A program made the position numbers and the translations under genes. Below, piece after piece: positions 1 to 8,268 of a stretch of DNA of 37,009 nt. The notes below the pieces were generated by a model. That model had not been told where the DNA came from. It saw nothing but the letters and a program-made list of their open reading frames with translations, and made no database searches. The first letter of the stretch is position 1. Each line of letters starts with the position of its first letter. The stretch covers positions 1 through 37,009 of the forward strand of contig CAKZQF010000164.1 of the NCBI GenBank assembly GCA_937139475.1, written 5' to 3'. Source of the DNA: an uncultured Gammaproteobacteria bacterium. Its GTDB lineage: Bacteria > Pseudomonadota > Gammaproteobacteria > Enterobacterales > Psychrobiaceae.

Positions 1-96
1 TAGATGACATAGTTTGGCCCAAGTTATCCTAGCGATGTCGCTACAATTGCATCATCTACATGATTAAGGTGTGGTTTAGCAAGAGGGTAAGGGTAG

Positions 97-1689
97 TTAG
101 TCACCAATAGAAACGCCTTTATTAATGTGTTTTTTATTTTCAAAAATGACTACCGCATCTTTTAATTGTCCCGCCGTCGAGTTTTTGGCGTGTGGATCAT
201 TGCTTGGTGTTCTTGCTGATATAATCTTTTCAATCATTAGATCCATTCGAAAGACACCAGCAATAATGTCTAGGTATTGATCACCCGTTACATCTTTTAG
301 TTCCAGTGAAACGATACTCCGAGGTTTATTGGTAATATTGTGGCGGGTAAATTGCTGCTTACCGTTATTTTCAAACCAAATTAAGCTATGGCGTGAAGGG
401 TCTTCCCAGTAGTTATGCCAACTACTTGCAACCACATCGATATCTCCGTCGTTATCCAAGTCGCCTGCCACGGCTTTTGATGCGCCATAAAAACGACCAA
501 TGTCATGGTAAGTAAATTTTAAGTTTCCCTTGTTCTCAGACCATTGCACGCCATGATAAGGTTTCGGATCCATTTGAAGATCATTTGCATCGCCATTAGT
601 AAAAAGTAAATCCAGGTCATTATCGTTATCCATGTCCACTAACTCCATACTTGTCGAACCAAACATTGGATGAGGAGCTTGACCTAATCGAGTGGCTTGA
701 AATTGTCCGTTCCCTTTATTTATCATTGCTATAATGATTTCGTGCTCTTGTGCAATTAAGCTAATAAGGTCCATTTTACCGTCGTTGTTTATATCTGCGG
801 GTGTCGCATTCAATGCGCCGCTTAGTTTTAAAATTGTATGTCGTTTATGTGTGCCGTTCCCTTTATTTTCTAACCATGCTAGCTCGCCAATAAATCCACC
901 GCCAAAAATAGAGACTGCGATATCTAGATCTTTGTCGCCGTCCAAGTCTACTGCTCGGGCATCGGTAATTCGACCAACATTATTAAGTAAAACTGTTGGT
1001 TTGAATTTCCCCGGCGCTAACTGAGTGAGTAGTATCACTTCTCCTACAAGCTTCTCTGACGGGGGAAAGTCACCTAAAACGGCCACAATAATATCTTTGT
1101 CTCCATCTCGGTCATAGTCAATAATCTCAGTATTTACTGGTACGTTTACCCGCGCCAATATTGTCTCATGCCAGGTGCCTTGGATATGGCTTAAAAGGAT
1201 GATTTGATTTTGTTCAGCATCACTGACCAACAGTTCGTTGACCGATTTCAAGTTGATATCTATCGCTTTTGCATTTACAACCAGTGGTAAAGCGGATTGC
1301 TTTGCAACATCAAGTTTTTCAAATGCTCTACTGGCAGGAACAAGCGGTTGATAAGGTAGCATCGGTAAGTGCTGAGGACTATTTCTCACATAATAGTTTG
1401 AAATGATTGTGCCTATCTCTTCTGAGATAAACTCCCTTCCCATGCGCTTTTCTGAAAGATTCGCCATCGCCCTTACTGCTCTTGGCCAGAATTTTTTAGG
1501 CATTAAATAAGCAGGTGGCACTTTGTGGCAGACACCACAGTACTGAGTTACAATTTCCGCGTCATTAACACCTTCACTCTGCGTTTTCGACTCTTCCTGC
1601 GCATAGGAGTTGGCCGAAATTATGCTAGCGCAAAAGAGCAGTTGCACCATCACCTTTTTTGAGAGCAGATTGCTATTTAGAATAGTCAT
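97..1689 (-). CDS. Secreted VCBS/FG-GAP repeat protein with c-type heme motif
   Basis: A 530-residue exported protein. The N-terminus has a basic stretch and a hydrophobic core ending near SANSYAQ (about residues 1-30), which reads as a signal peptide. A CGVCH motif lies at residues 51-55, the CXXCH signature for covalent heme c attachment, inside a short cytochrome-c-like segment (about 40-105). From about residue 140 onward there are repeated calcium-binding-like loops such as DYDRDGDKD, DLDGDKDLD, DINNDGKMD, DMDNDNDLD and DLDNDGDID, typical of VCBS/FG-GAP beta-propeller repeats. It is the last gene of a minus-strand operon, 15 bases after the upstream GH3 stop, with an AGAGG ribosome site 6 bases before the ATG. 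The propeller may bind glycan or protein and the heme suggests electron transfer, but no substrate can be named. The architecture is clear; the function is not. Confidence 0.8.
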   Translation of the reverse strand: MTILNSNLLSKKVMVQLLFCASIISANSYAQEESKTQSEGVNDAEIVTQYCGVCHKVPPAYLMPKKFWPRAVRAMANLSEKRMGREFISEEIGTIISNYYVRNSPQHLPMLPYQPLVPASRAFEKLDVAKQSALPLVVNAKAIDINLKSVNELLVSDAEQNQIILLSHIQGTWHETILARVNVPVNTEIIDYDRDGDKDIIVAVLGDFPPSEKLVGEVILLTQLAPGKFKPTVLLNNVGRITDARAVDLDGDKDLDIAVSIFGGGFIGELAWLENKGNGTHKRHTILKLSGALNATPADINNDGKMDLISLIAQEHEIIIAMINKGNGQFQATRLGQAPHPMFGSTSMELVDMDNDNDLDLLFTNGDANDLQMDPKPYHGVQWSENKGNLKFTYHDIGRFYGASKAVAGDLDNDGDIDVVASSWHNYWEDPSRHSLIWFENNGKQQFTRHNITNKPRSIVSLELKDVTGDQYLDIIAGVFRMDLMIEKIISARTPSNDPHAKNSTAGQLKDAVVIFENKKHINKGVSIGD

Positions 1690-1704
1690 CCTATACCTCT
1701 GTTG

Positions 1705-3504
1705 TCATAACGAATAATGTAAGCCAAAACCCAAGGGAAATAGGGGAGGTGAGTTTTGTTCTACTGTTTTGGGCCAATCAAAAGATAACTTACCTTGAAA
1801 GTCAAAGTCTCCAAATAGCACATCGCTAATACCTTGCCCTTGTGTACCGGGTAACCAACCTACGACAAAAGCGCTAGATTCATTAAGTTCAGCATTAATA
1901 ACCAACGTTCTGCCCGAGATTAAAACTACTACTACGGGGATTTTGAGAGCAGTGAGCTTTTTTATCTTTGAGTAACCCTCAGGGTGCAAGTTTTTCAGTT
2001 CAGTGGAGCAACCATAATGTTCAGATACATTGATTTGACCGTTTATTTGCGAGCCAGCCTTAATGATAAGGTTATCATCATCTCTTATATCGCCAAAACC
2101 CTCAGCGTAGGGGGTTTCACCAATAATGACAACCGCAAGGTCATGGTCTTTGGCATTGACGGTATCTAGTTGCTCTTTCAAGATGGCGTTTGGCGCGAGC
2201 TTTTTAATTCCGTGCCATACCGATGTCGCTTGTGGAAAGTGAATATTGCCTGAAACACCTTGCCAATCTATTGTAAAACCGCCACATTGATGTCCAACGT
2301 TGTTGGCATTATTACCTGTTACTAAGATACGTGCGTGTTTGTTAATCGGTAATAGGTTATCGCTATTTTTAAGTAAGACTAAGGATTTTCTAACGGCATC
2401 TCGTGCGATTTCCCTATGCTTCAATGATCCAAAACTTCTGTCATTTGCCCACTTGCGTTTACTTGGCGCTGGTGCCTCAAATAGCCCCGCCGCTAATTTA
2501 ACTGAAAGAATTCTACGAACAGCGTCATTGATCCTAGAAACTGATACGGTTCCGAATTCCACATGGCTATGTAAATGCTGAATAAACAGCGGCCAGTTTT
2601 CAGTAAGCATGAACATATCAATACCCGAATTTACGCCTTGCGCAATCGATAAGTAAAAATCGTCAGATAGATAATCGATGCCATTCATATCGGATACGAC
2701 AAACCCTGAAAATTGTAGTTGTTTTTTTAATACCTCAGTGAGCAAAAAATGATGGCCGTGGCATTTGTTACCATTCCAGCTGTTAAAAGAAGCCATTACC
2801 GTCATTGCCCCTGACCTTATAGCGCTAACGTATGGAGCTATATGTATATTGTTTAATTCTTGCCATGAAATTTTAGCATCTCCTTGGTCAATACCATGAG
2901 ATGTTGCACCATCGCCCACCCAATGTTTTGTACAGGCGATAACACCTTCTGCCTGCAGTTTATTTTGCAGGCCATTTATAATATTCGCTGCATATTTTCT
3001 TGTGATATCAGGAGATTGGGAGAAACTTTCATAAAACCGCCCCCAATGATTATTTTTGGCGACCGCCAGATTGGGGGCAAAGACCCAATCAAGTCCGCTG
3101 GCTAATACTTCTTTGCGGGTAACGTTTGCGATTTCCTTAATTAATGCTGGGTCATCCGCAGCGCCTAGACCAATGTTGTGGGGAAATATGGTCGCGCCAA
3201 TAAGGTTGTTATGACCGTGAACCGCATCAACCCCAAGGAGTATTGGTATACTTTGGTGGTTTGTACCCGTTGTTGTTTGAAAATAGCTGTCTGCCATTTC
3301 AAGCCAATCTTGCAGCTCATTGTTACCTGGAACTGAGCCAGCGCCACACATTACGGAACCTAAATGAAATTCTTTGGCTTGTGTCGGGGTGCAACTTAAT
3401 CGCTCCGCTTGTGTCATTTGACCTATTTTTTGAGCTAAGGTCATCTGTGACATAAGTTGGTGAACTTTTGCTTTTACTGTCGGCTTATTAAGTATCGAAT
3501 GCAT
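1705..3504 (-). CDS. GH3 beta-glucosidase / beta-glucan exohydrolase (ExoI/ExoP-like)
   Basis: A 599-residue glycoside hydrolase family 3 protein. The likely nucleophile is D272 in the VVSDMNGID segment; the KH pair at residues 193-194 and the HWGRFYES segment near 153-160 match the plant exohydrolase (barley ExoI) and marine ExoP type more than the BglX type. The (alpha/beta) barrel and the second alpha/beta domain (to about residue 595) are present, and the C-terminal fibronectin-III-like domain is absent, as expected for this subgroup. No signal peptide is visible, so it is probably cytoplasmic and removes terminal glucose from imported oligosaccharides. The gene lies 25 bases after the other GH3 gene and 15 bases before the VCBS gene, so the three are probably one transcript. 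Specificity for beta-1,3 linkages is inferred from context. Confidence 0.9.
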   Translation of the reverse strand: MHSILNKPTVKAKVHQLMSQMTLAQKIGQMTQAERLSCTPTQAKEFHLGSVMCGAGSVPGNNELQDWLEMADSYFQTTTGTNHQSIPILLGVDAVHGHNNLIGATIFPHNIGLGAADDPALIKEIANVTRKEVLASGLDWVFAPNLAVAKNNHWGRFYESFSQSPDITRKYAANIINGLQNKLQAEGVIACTKHWVGDGATSHGIDQGDAKISWQELNNIHIAPYVSAIRSGAMTVMASFNSWNGNKCHGHHFLLTEVLKKQLQFSGFVVSDMNGIDYLSDDFYLSIAQGVNSGIDMFMLTENWPLFIQHLHSHVEFGTVSVSRINDAVRRILSVKLAAGLFEAPAPSKRKWANDRSFGSLKHREIARDAVRKSLVLLKNSDNLLPINKHARILVTGNNANNVGHQCGGFTIDWQGVSGNIHFPQATSVWHGIKKLAPNAILKEQLDTVNAKDHDLAVVIIGETPYAEGFGDIRDDDNLIIKAGSQINGQINVSEHYGCSTELKNLHPEGYSKIKKLTALKIPVVVVLISGRTLVINAELNESSAFVVGWLPGTQGQGISDVLFGDFDFQGKLSFDWPKTVEQNSPPLFPLGFGLHYSL

Positions 3505-3529
3505 GTTATTATCGTATCCAGTAAATTCA

Positions 3530-5752
3530 TCAATTGATGACGCGAAATTCTGCTGTTAGCGTGGCGCTTGAATCACCACCAATCCAAACATGGAATAATC
3601 CAGCCTCCGCTTTACACTCCATTTTTCTATTGTGAAATGCGAGTTCATCTGTATGTAGTTCAAACATGACAACCTGGCTTTTCCCTGGCGCTAAACTAAT
3701 ACGTTGGTAGCCTTTGAGTTCTCTTACCGGACGAGTGACACTTGCAACGAGATCTCTAGTATAGAGTTGGACAACTTCATCGGCATTGTAACGACCGATA
3801 TTGCTAACTGTTACGCTAATCTCTATAGCGTTGCCTATCGCAATAACTTCCTTATTTAATTTAATATCCGTATAACTAAATTGGCTATACGAGAGGCCAT
3901 AACCAAATGGAAACAACGGTGTGAAATGAGTGTCTAAGTAGGTTCCTGTCATCCCCAGGGAGGTTTGTGGCGCCCTGACTTCAATACTGTCCATATCAAC
4001 AAATGTTTCTTGCGACGGCGGCCTGCCAGAGTTCTTTTGGGCGTAGTACAGAGGGACTTGGCCTACCGTCCTTGGAAAAGTTACCGGTAGTTTTCCTGAA
4101 GGGCTCACTAAGCCAAATAATAAATCGGTAATGGCTGGCCCCCCCATCGTACCTGGATGCCATGCAAATAAAATCGCATCAACTTTTGCTATCACCTTTT
4201 CTAACGTTATCGGTCTTCCTGCCATGATAACCAAAACAATTGGTGTACCGGTTTTGTGAATTGCTTCAATCAGTTGCTCTTGAGCGCCAGGTAAGTCAAT
4301 ATTTGCTCGACAATGAGCTTCTCCTGATAAAATGGCTTCTTCCCCGAGTATCATTAACGCGATATCTGCATTTTTCGCCGATTCAATAGCTTGGCCGAAA
4401 CCTTGTTGGTGATTGCTGCGAGAATTTTCCATTGCAACGGCATAATTAATGTTGATGGCATTTCCTGCGTAATCTTTGATCGCCTGTAAACAAGTTTGGC
4501 TTTGGCTGGCTTTACCATCAAACGCCCAAGTCCCCATTTGTTCGTAGCCGTCATTTGCAAGCGGACCAATGACACTTAGTGTATTAATTTTACCTTTCGA
4601 AATAGGTAATATTTGCTCGTTATTTTTAAGTAGCACACAGCTTTTGATTGCTGCTTCCTTGGCAACCTTTAGGTGAGTTTTATTTAACACGTTGGCTTTT
4701 TGAGTAGAGGGAGTGAAGGCGTTGGAAAACAATCCCAAGTTAAACTTCAATGTCAGTATTCGACTCACTATACGGTCAACTTCGCTTATGGAAATAAACT
4801 TATCATTGATTAACTGGATTAGATGATTGAAATAACAATCACTTGCCATTTCAATATCGATGCCCGCGGTGCAAGCTTGCAAAGCCGCGTCACAACGATC
4901 AACCGAAATCCCATGAGTGACTAATTGCGGCACAGCTTCCCAGTCGCTAACTACAGGCCCGGTAAAACACCACTCATTGCGCAAGACGTCAGTTAAAAGC
5001 CAATTATTTGCTGTTGCGGGGACACCATTTAGATCACTAAAGGAGGCCATAAAGGTGGCAACGCCTGATTCTACGGCGGCCTTAAACGGAGGTAAGTAAA
5101 CATTACGTAGTTCGTGTTCAGGAATATTCGTTGTGTTGTAGTCTCTACCGCCCTCACTGGCGCCGTATCCAGCAAAATGTTTGGCACACGCAGCGATGGA
5201 GTTAGGCATTGACAGTTCATCTCCTTGAAAACCTCTTACCATTGAAGTGGCAAGGGACTTACAGAGAAATGGGTCCTCGCCTAAGCTTTCCGCAATTCTC
5301 CCCCAACGAGGATCTCGGCTAATATCTATCATTGGAGCAAAAGTCCAGTTTATGCCATTCTCGGACGCTTCAATTGCCGCTAAGTTCGCACATTGTTCAA
5401 CGGTATCTGGTGACCATGTGGCAGCCTGTCCCAAAGGTATTGGAAAAATCGTGCTAAACCCATGAATAACATCTCTGCCAATTAATAAAGGAATGCCTAG
5501 CCTCGAGTCTTGGATAGCAATTTGTTGTAGCTCGTTGATTGTATCTAGATTCACTTCATTGAGTATCGAACCAACATGACCATTTTCTATGGTCTTGCGC
5601 AAACGATTTGAGACGTTGCCCCCATCCCCTGGCAGTTGGCTCATTTGACCTACTTTTTCTTCAATGGTCATTTTAGATAGTAACGTAACCACTTTAGATG
5701 CCGTATCTGAGATGTCTGCTACGGGACGTTGTTGGCATAAATTGGCTGGCAT
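3530..5752 (-). CDS. GH3 beta-glucosidase (BglX-like, three-domain)
   Basis: A 740-residue family 3 glycoside hydrolase with the full BglX arrangement: barrel domain (about 20-340), alpha/beta domain (about 375-590) and a C-terminal fibronectin-III-like domain (about 640-720) with the usual ELKGYQRISL-type segment. The nucleophile is D270 in the PVVSDWEA motif; SRDPRWGR (about 145-152) and CAKHF (about 189-193) are the expected substrate-binding motifs. E. coli BglX has a signal peptide, but this protein starts MPANLCQQRP with no hydrophobic stretch, so a cytoplasmic site is more likely. A GGGGA-type ribosome site precedes the ATG. It is first in the minus-strand GH3-GH3-VCBS operon, divergent from the symporter gene at 6161. 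It probably hydrolyses short beta-glucosides such as laminaribiose to glucose. Confidence 0.93.
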   Translation of the reverse strand: MPANLCQQRPVADISDTASKVVTLLSKMTIEEKVGQMSQLPGDGGNVSNRLRKTIENGHVGSILNEVNLDTINELQQIAIQDSRLGIPLLIGRDVIHGFSTIFPIPLGQAATWSPDTVEQCANLAAIEASENGINWTFAPMIDISRDPRWGRIAESLGEDPFLCKSLATSMVRGFQGDELSMPNSIAACAKHFAGYGASEGGRDYNTTNIPEHELRNVYLPPFKAAVESGVATFMASFSDLNGVPATANNWLLTDVLRNEWCFTGPVVSDWEAVPQLVTHGISVDRCDAALQACTAGIDIEMASDCYFNHLIQLINDKFISISEVDRIVSRILTLKFNLGLFSNAFTPSTQKANVLNKTHLKVAKEAAIKSCVLLKNNEQILPISKGKINTLSVIGPLANDGYEQMGTWAFDGKASQSQTCLQAIKDYAGNAININYAVAMENSRSNHQQGFGQAIESAKNADIALMILGEEAILSGEAHCRANIDLPGAQEQLIEAIHKTGTPIVLVIMAGRPITLEKVIAKVDAILFAWHPGTMGGPAITDLLFGLVSPSGKLPVTFPRTVGQVPLYYAQKNSGRPPSQETFVDMDSIEVRAPQTSLGMTGTYLDTHFTPLFPFGYGLSYSQFSYTDIKLNKEVIAIGNAIEISVTVSNIGRYNADEVVQLYTRDLVASVTRPVRELKGYQRISLAPGKSQVVMFELHTDELAFHNRKMECKAEAGLFHVWIGGDSSATLTAEFRVIN

Positions 5753-6160
5753 TCTATTCCCCTAAAGCTAATGAACAAATTTGAACTATTGATGGGTATC
5801 TATTTATAAAGTGCGTGCTTTATATGCTGAGCAGTAAAACTATACAAAGAGCTTATTACTATTATCTCTGTACACAAGTTAAATGCGATAGAACGGGCCT
5901 AATTGTAGATTACATGGTCATCGATGAGCTTTTTTAGTGATATCGGTCTGACACTTTCAGATAGTGAAGTTTGTACTAAACTGCAGCGCTGACCATTTCA
6001 CCGCTTTTTTAATGCCGTCTCATCGCTTTAGTATTGAATTAATTGCACCCCTATATAGTGTGGTTTTTAACATGATATTAATGTTGTTCATTCAATTAAG
6101 TTCGAAGTAGCAAGTCAAATTTCAGTAATTATATTCAAAAATGAATAATGGGATAAGAAT
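5753..6160. other. Divergent intergenic region between GH3 operon and symporter
   Basis: About 400 AT-rich bases without a supported gene. It must hold the promoters for both divergent transcripts. A short inverted repeat, TATTCA-AAAA-TGAATA, lies at 6132-6147, just upstream of the symporter ribosome site (GGGATAAG before the ATG at 6161), and could be an operator or a leader hairpin. I could not assign convincing -35/-10 pairs here. Confidence 0.5.
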
Positions 6161-7675
6161 ATGAGCAAATCGATAGAGACAAGTAGCAGAGACAAAATTC
6201 CATTTATTCAAAAGCTAATTTATGGGGCAGGGGCTTTTGTGAACAACCTGCTAGGGGCTGCGATAGGCGGTATGCTTATTGTGCTAAACCTTGGTTTAGG
6301 CATGAATCCTGCGTTGATTGGTTTACTCGGTGCACTACCGAGGTTAACTGATGCCATCACGGATCCCTTAATGGGGTATATTTCTGATCATACAAAATCA
6401 AAATGGGGACGCCGAAAACCTTATATTTTCTTTGGCGCAATTGCTGTGGGTATCATTTTTGCCTTGCTTTGGCAGCTTCCAAGAGGCCAAAGCGAGAGTT
6501 TCTATTTTTGGTTCTTTTTAATCGGCTCGGTGATTTTTTATTTAGCCTACACTATATTTGCAACGCCTTGGGTAGCATTGGGTTATGAGCTGACCCCTGA
6601 CTATCATGAGCGTACCAGGATCATGGCAGTGCAAAATTTCATGGGACAATTTGCCTGGCTAGTGGCTCCTTGGTTTCTATGGTTCATGCAAAATGAAAAT
6701 TTATTTGAGGATATGGTTGAAGGAGCAGGCTGGCTGGCCATTATTATTGGGGCCTTCACCATTTGTGTCGGCATCTTACCGGCACTGTTTTTAAAAGAAC
6801 GATCGCAACCAAAAGACACAAATACAAATAACCAATCGGCGAATATCGCAGCAAGTGAGATAAAGCAAAATGAAGAGGAATTTCCTGCCAGTATTAAAGA
6901 TTTTATCAACGGCTTTTTAGCAACAATAAAATTCAAACCCTTTCTTTGTTTGTGTGCCGCAACCTTTCTAGTCTTTAATGGATTTATGCTGGTATCTTCT
7001 TTTCAAATTTACGTCATTATTTACTATGTATTTGCTGGTGATCAGTCGTTAGGTGCTGAGTATGCCGGCTGGGCTGGAACGGTGTCTGCAGTATCAACAT
7101 TTTGTGTAATTTTTCTTGTCACTAAATTATCTACCAAGATAGGAAAACGCAATGCGTTCTTCTTTTCAACTGGTGTATCGATTGTTGGTTACGGCCTTAA
7201 ATGGTTTTGTTATACGCCGGAAAATCCAATGCTGTTATTAATCCCCTCGGTCTTTATGGCTTTTGGTCTTGGTGGGCTGTTTACCTTAATGGGCTCAATG
7301 GTGGCAGATGTATGTGACCTTGATGAACTGGAAACTAAACAAAGACGAGAAGGAATGTTCGGTTCTATTTATTGGTGGGTCGTTAAGCTTGGTATGGCTG
7401 TTGCGCTAGCTGCAGGCGGCTTTTTGTTAAATGCGACTGGATTTGATGTCGCATTGTCAGGACAGCAATCGGCAGATACAATTTTCTTGATGCGTTTATG
7501 TGATGTGTTGATCCCTATTATCACTTCTTCGATAGCCATTTGGATGATTGCGGCCTATCCAATAACGGAAGAAAAAGCGCATAAGATACGCGAAGCATTG
7601 GAATTGCGCCGCGGCAAGTTAACTGTTGATGATGATGAATCGTCACAAGATGCGAAACTCGTTACTTCCTCATAA
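6161..7675 (+). CDS. GPH-family (MFS) sugar:cation symporter
   Basis: A 504-residue polytopic membrane protein of the glycoside-pentoside-hexuronide:cation symporter family within the major facilitator superfamily. The family signature DAITDPLMGYISDHTKSKWG lies at about residues 65-84, between helices 2 and 3, followed by RRKPY. About twelve hydrophobic helices can be seen, with a long hydrophilic central loop at about 210-245. It should move short beta-glucan oligosaccharides or glucosides from periplasm to cytoplasm with H+ or Na+. It is divergent from the GH3 operon and upstream of the large TonB-dependent receptor, so its cargo probably feeds the two GH3 enzymes. Which oligosaccharide it carries cannot be read from sequence. 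Confidence 0.9.
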   Translation: MSKSIETSSRDKIPFIQKLIYGAGAFVNNLLGAAIGGMLIVLNLGLGMNPALIGLLGALPRLTDAITDPLMGYISDHTKSKWGRRKPYIFFGAIAVGIIFALLWQLPRGQSESFYFWFFLIGSVIFYLAYTIFATPWVALGYELTPDYHERTRIMAVQNFMGQFAWLVAPWFLWFMQNENLFEDMVEGAGWLAIIIGAFTICVGILPALFLKERSQPKDTNTNNQSANIAASEIKQNEEEFPASIKDFINGFLATIKFKPFLCLCAATFLVFNGFMLVSSFQIYVIIYYVFAGDQSLGAEYAGWAGTVSAVSTFCVIFLVTKLSTKIGKRNAFFFSTGVSIVGYGLKWFCYTPENPMLLLIPSVFMAFGLGGLFTLMGSMVADVCDLDELETKQRREGMFGSIYWWVVKLGMAVALAAGGFLLNATGFDVALSGQQSADTIFLMRLCDVLIPIITSSIAIWMIAAYPITEEKAHKIREALELRRGKLTVDDDESSQDAKLVTSS

Positions 7676-8164
7676 AAACTAGTTTGAGTCGTATACTCAT
7701 CAGGGATGTTGGGTATGCGATTAACGCTTTTCTAGTACTTCGAACAGCCAATAATACTCATGCAATTCTCATTGGTCAGCGGATTATTAAAACCATAATT
7801 GCTCCTTCTTCGCTATCTTCAACCTAGTTACTGCCTTTTATGTAATCTCGTGAATACAAATAGTATGTGCCATTCGCACAGTAATGACTTAGCCAAATGC
7901 ATCCTTGGCTCAATGGTCGAAATAGCATTGATATCATATGCCCTGAAACTTGTGTCAAAGGGATTGTTTTGAAAGCAACGGTGAACAGAAATACATCATA
8001 TTTTCTGTGGTATATTGGGGGAAAAAGTGGGGTTATAAAGGACGTCAATGCCTGCATTTATTATGTAGTCCGCTTTGTCTTATAAAAGGGTGTGACTGAC
8101 CGCAAAACGGTAGGTTTATTACTTTGAAAGCGTAGTATCAAATTTGAGCAACATTTTTTAGTTA

Positions 8165-8193
8165 TTGAAATAGCAATTGTTATTCGGTGATAA
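8165..8193 (+). promoter_or_regulatory. Possible sigma-70 promoter of the TonB-dependent receptor
   Basis: TTGAAA at 8165-8170 and TGATAA at 8188-8193 are separated by 17 bases, the preferred spacing, and lie about 75 bases upstream of the receptor ATG. The match to consensus is moderate, and such matches occur by chance in AT-rich DNA. Confidence 0.35.
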
Positions 8194-8239
8194 AAGTGGC
8201 AGCTCTAGTGGATACAATTGCTTACGTATAAAAATATAA

Positions 8240-8261
8240 GATGCTGATTAGCATCAAGGGG
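8240..8261 (+). promoter_or_regulatory. Stem-loop next to the receptor ribosome-binding site
   Basis: GATGCT (8240-8245), loop GATT, AGCATC (8250-8255) form a 6-bp stem that ends directly at the AAGGGG ribosome site (8256-8261), 7 bases before the ATG at 8269. It could modulate translation, or be chance. Confidence 0.35.
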
Positions 8262-8268
8262 TATTGAC

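Larger units (their letters stand above)
7676..8268. other. Long leader region upstream of the TonB-dependent receptor
   Basis: About 590 bases. Short open frames exist on both strands (7824-8057 minus, 7897-8085 plus), but they overlap each other and have no recognisable product, so I do not call them. The last 110 bases hold a possible sigma-70 promoter and a small stem-loop next to the ribosome site, listed separately. The rest shows no structure I can support. Confidence 0.5.

Noticed and set aside
1..96. Weak inverted repeat TAGATGA (1-7) / TCATCTA (52-58) at the window edge
   Set aside because: Only 7 bp with a 44-base gap and no T-run; it could be chance, and the region is cut by the window edge.
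734..1024. Antisense frames over the VCBS, GH3, receptor and GH16 genes
   Set aside because: They lie fully inside well-supported genes on the other strand or in other frames and show no domain features.
7824..8085. Two short open frames on opposite strands upstream of the receptor
   Set aside because: They overlap each other, have no recognisable motif and no convincing ribosome site; the region is better explained as leader and promoter DNA.
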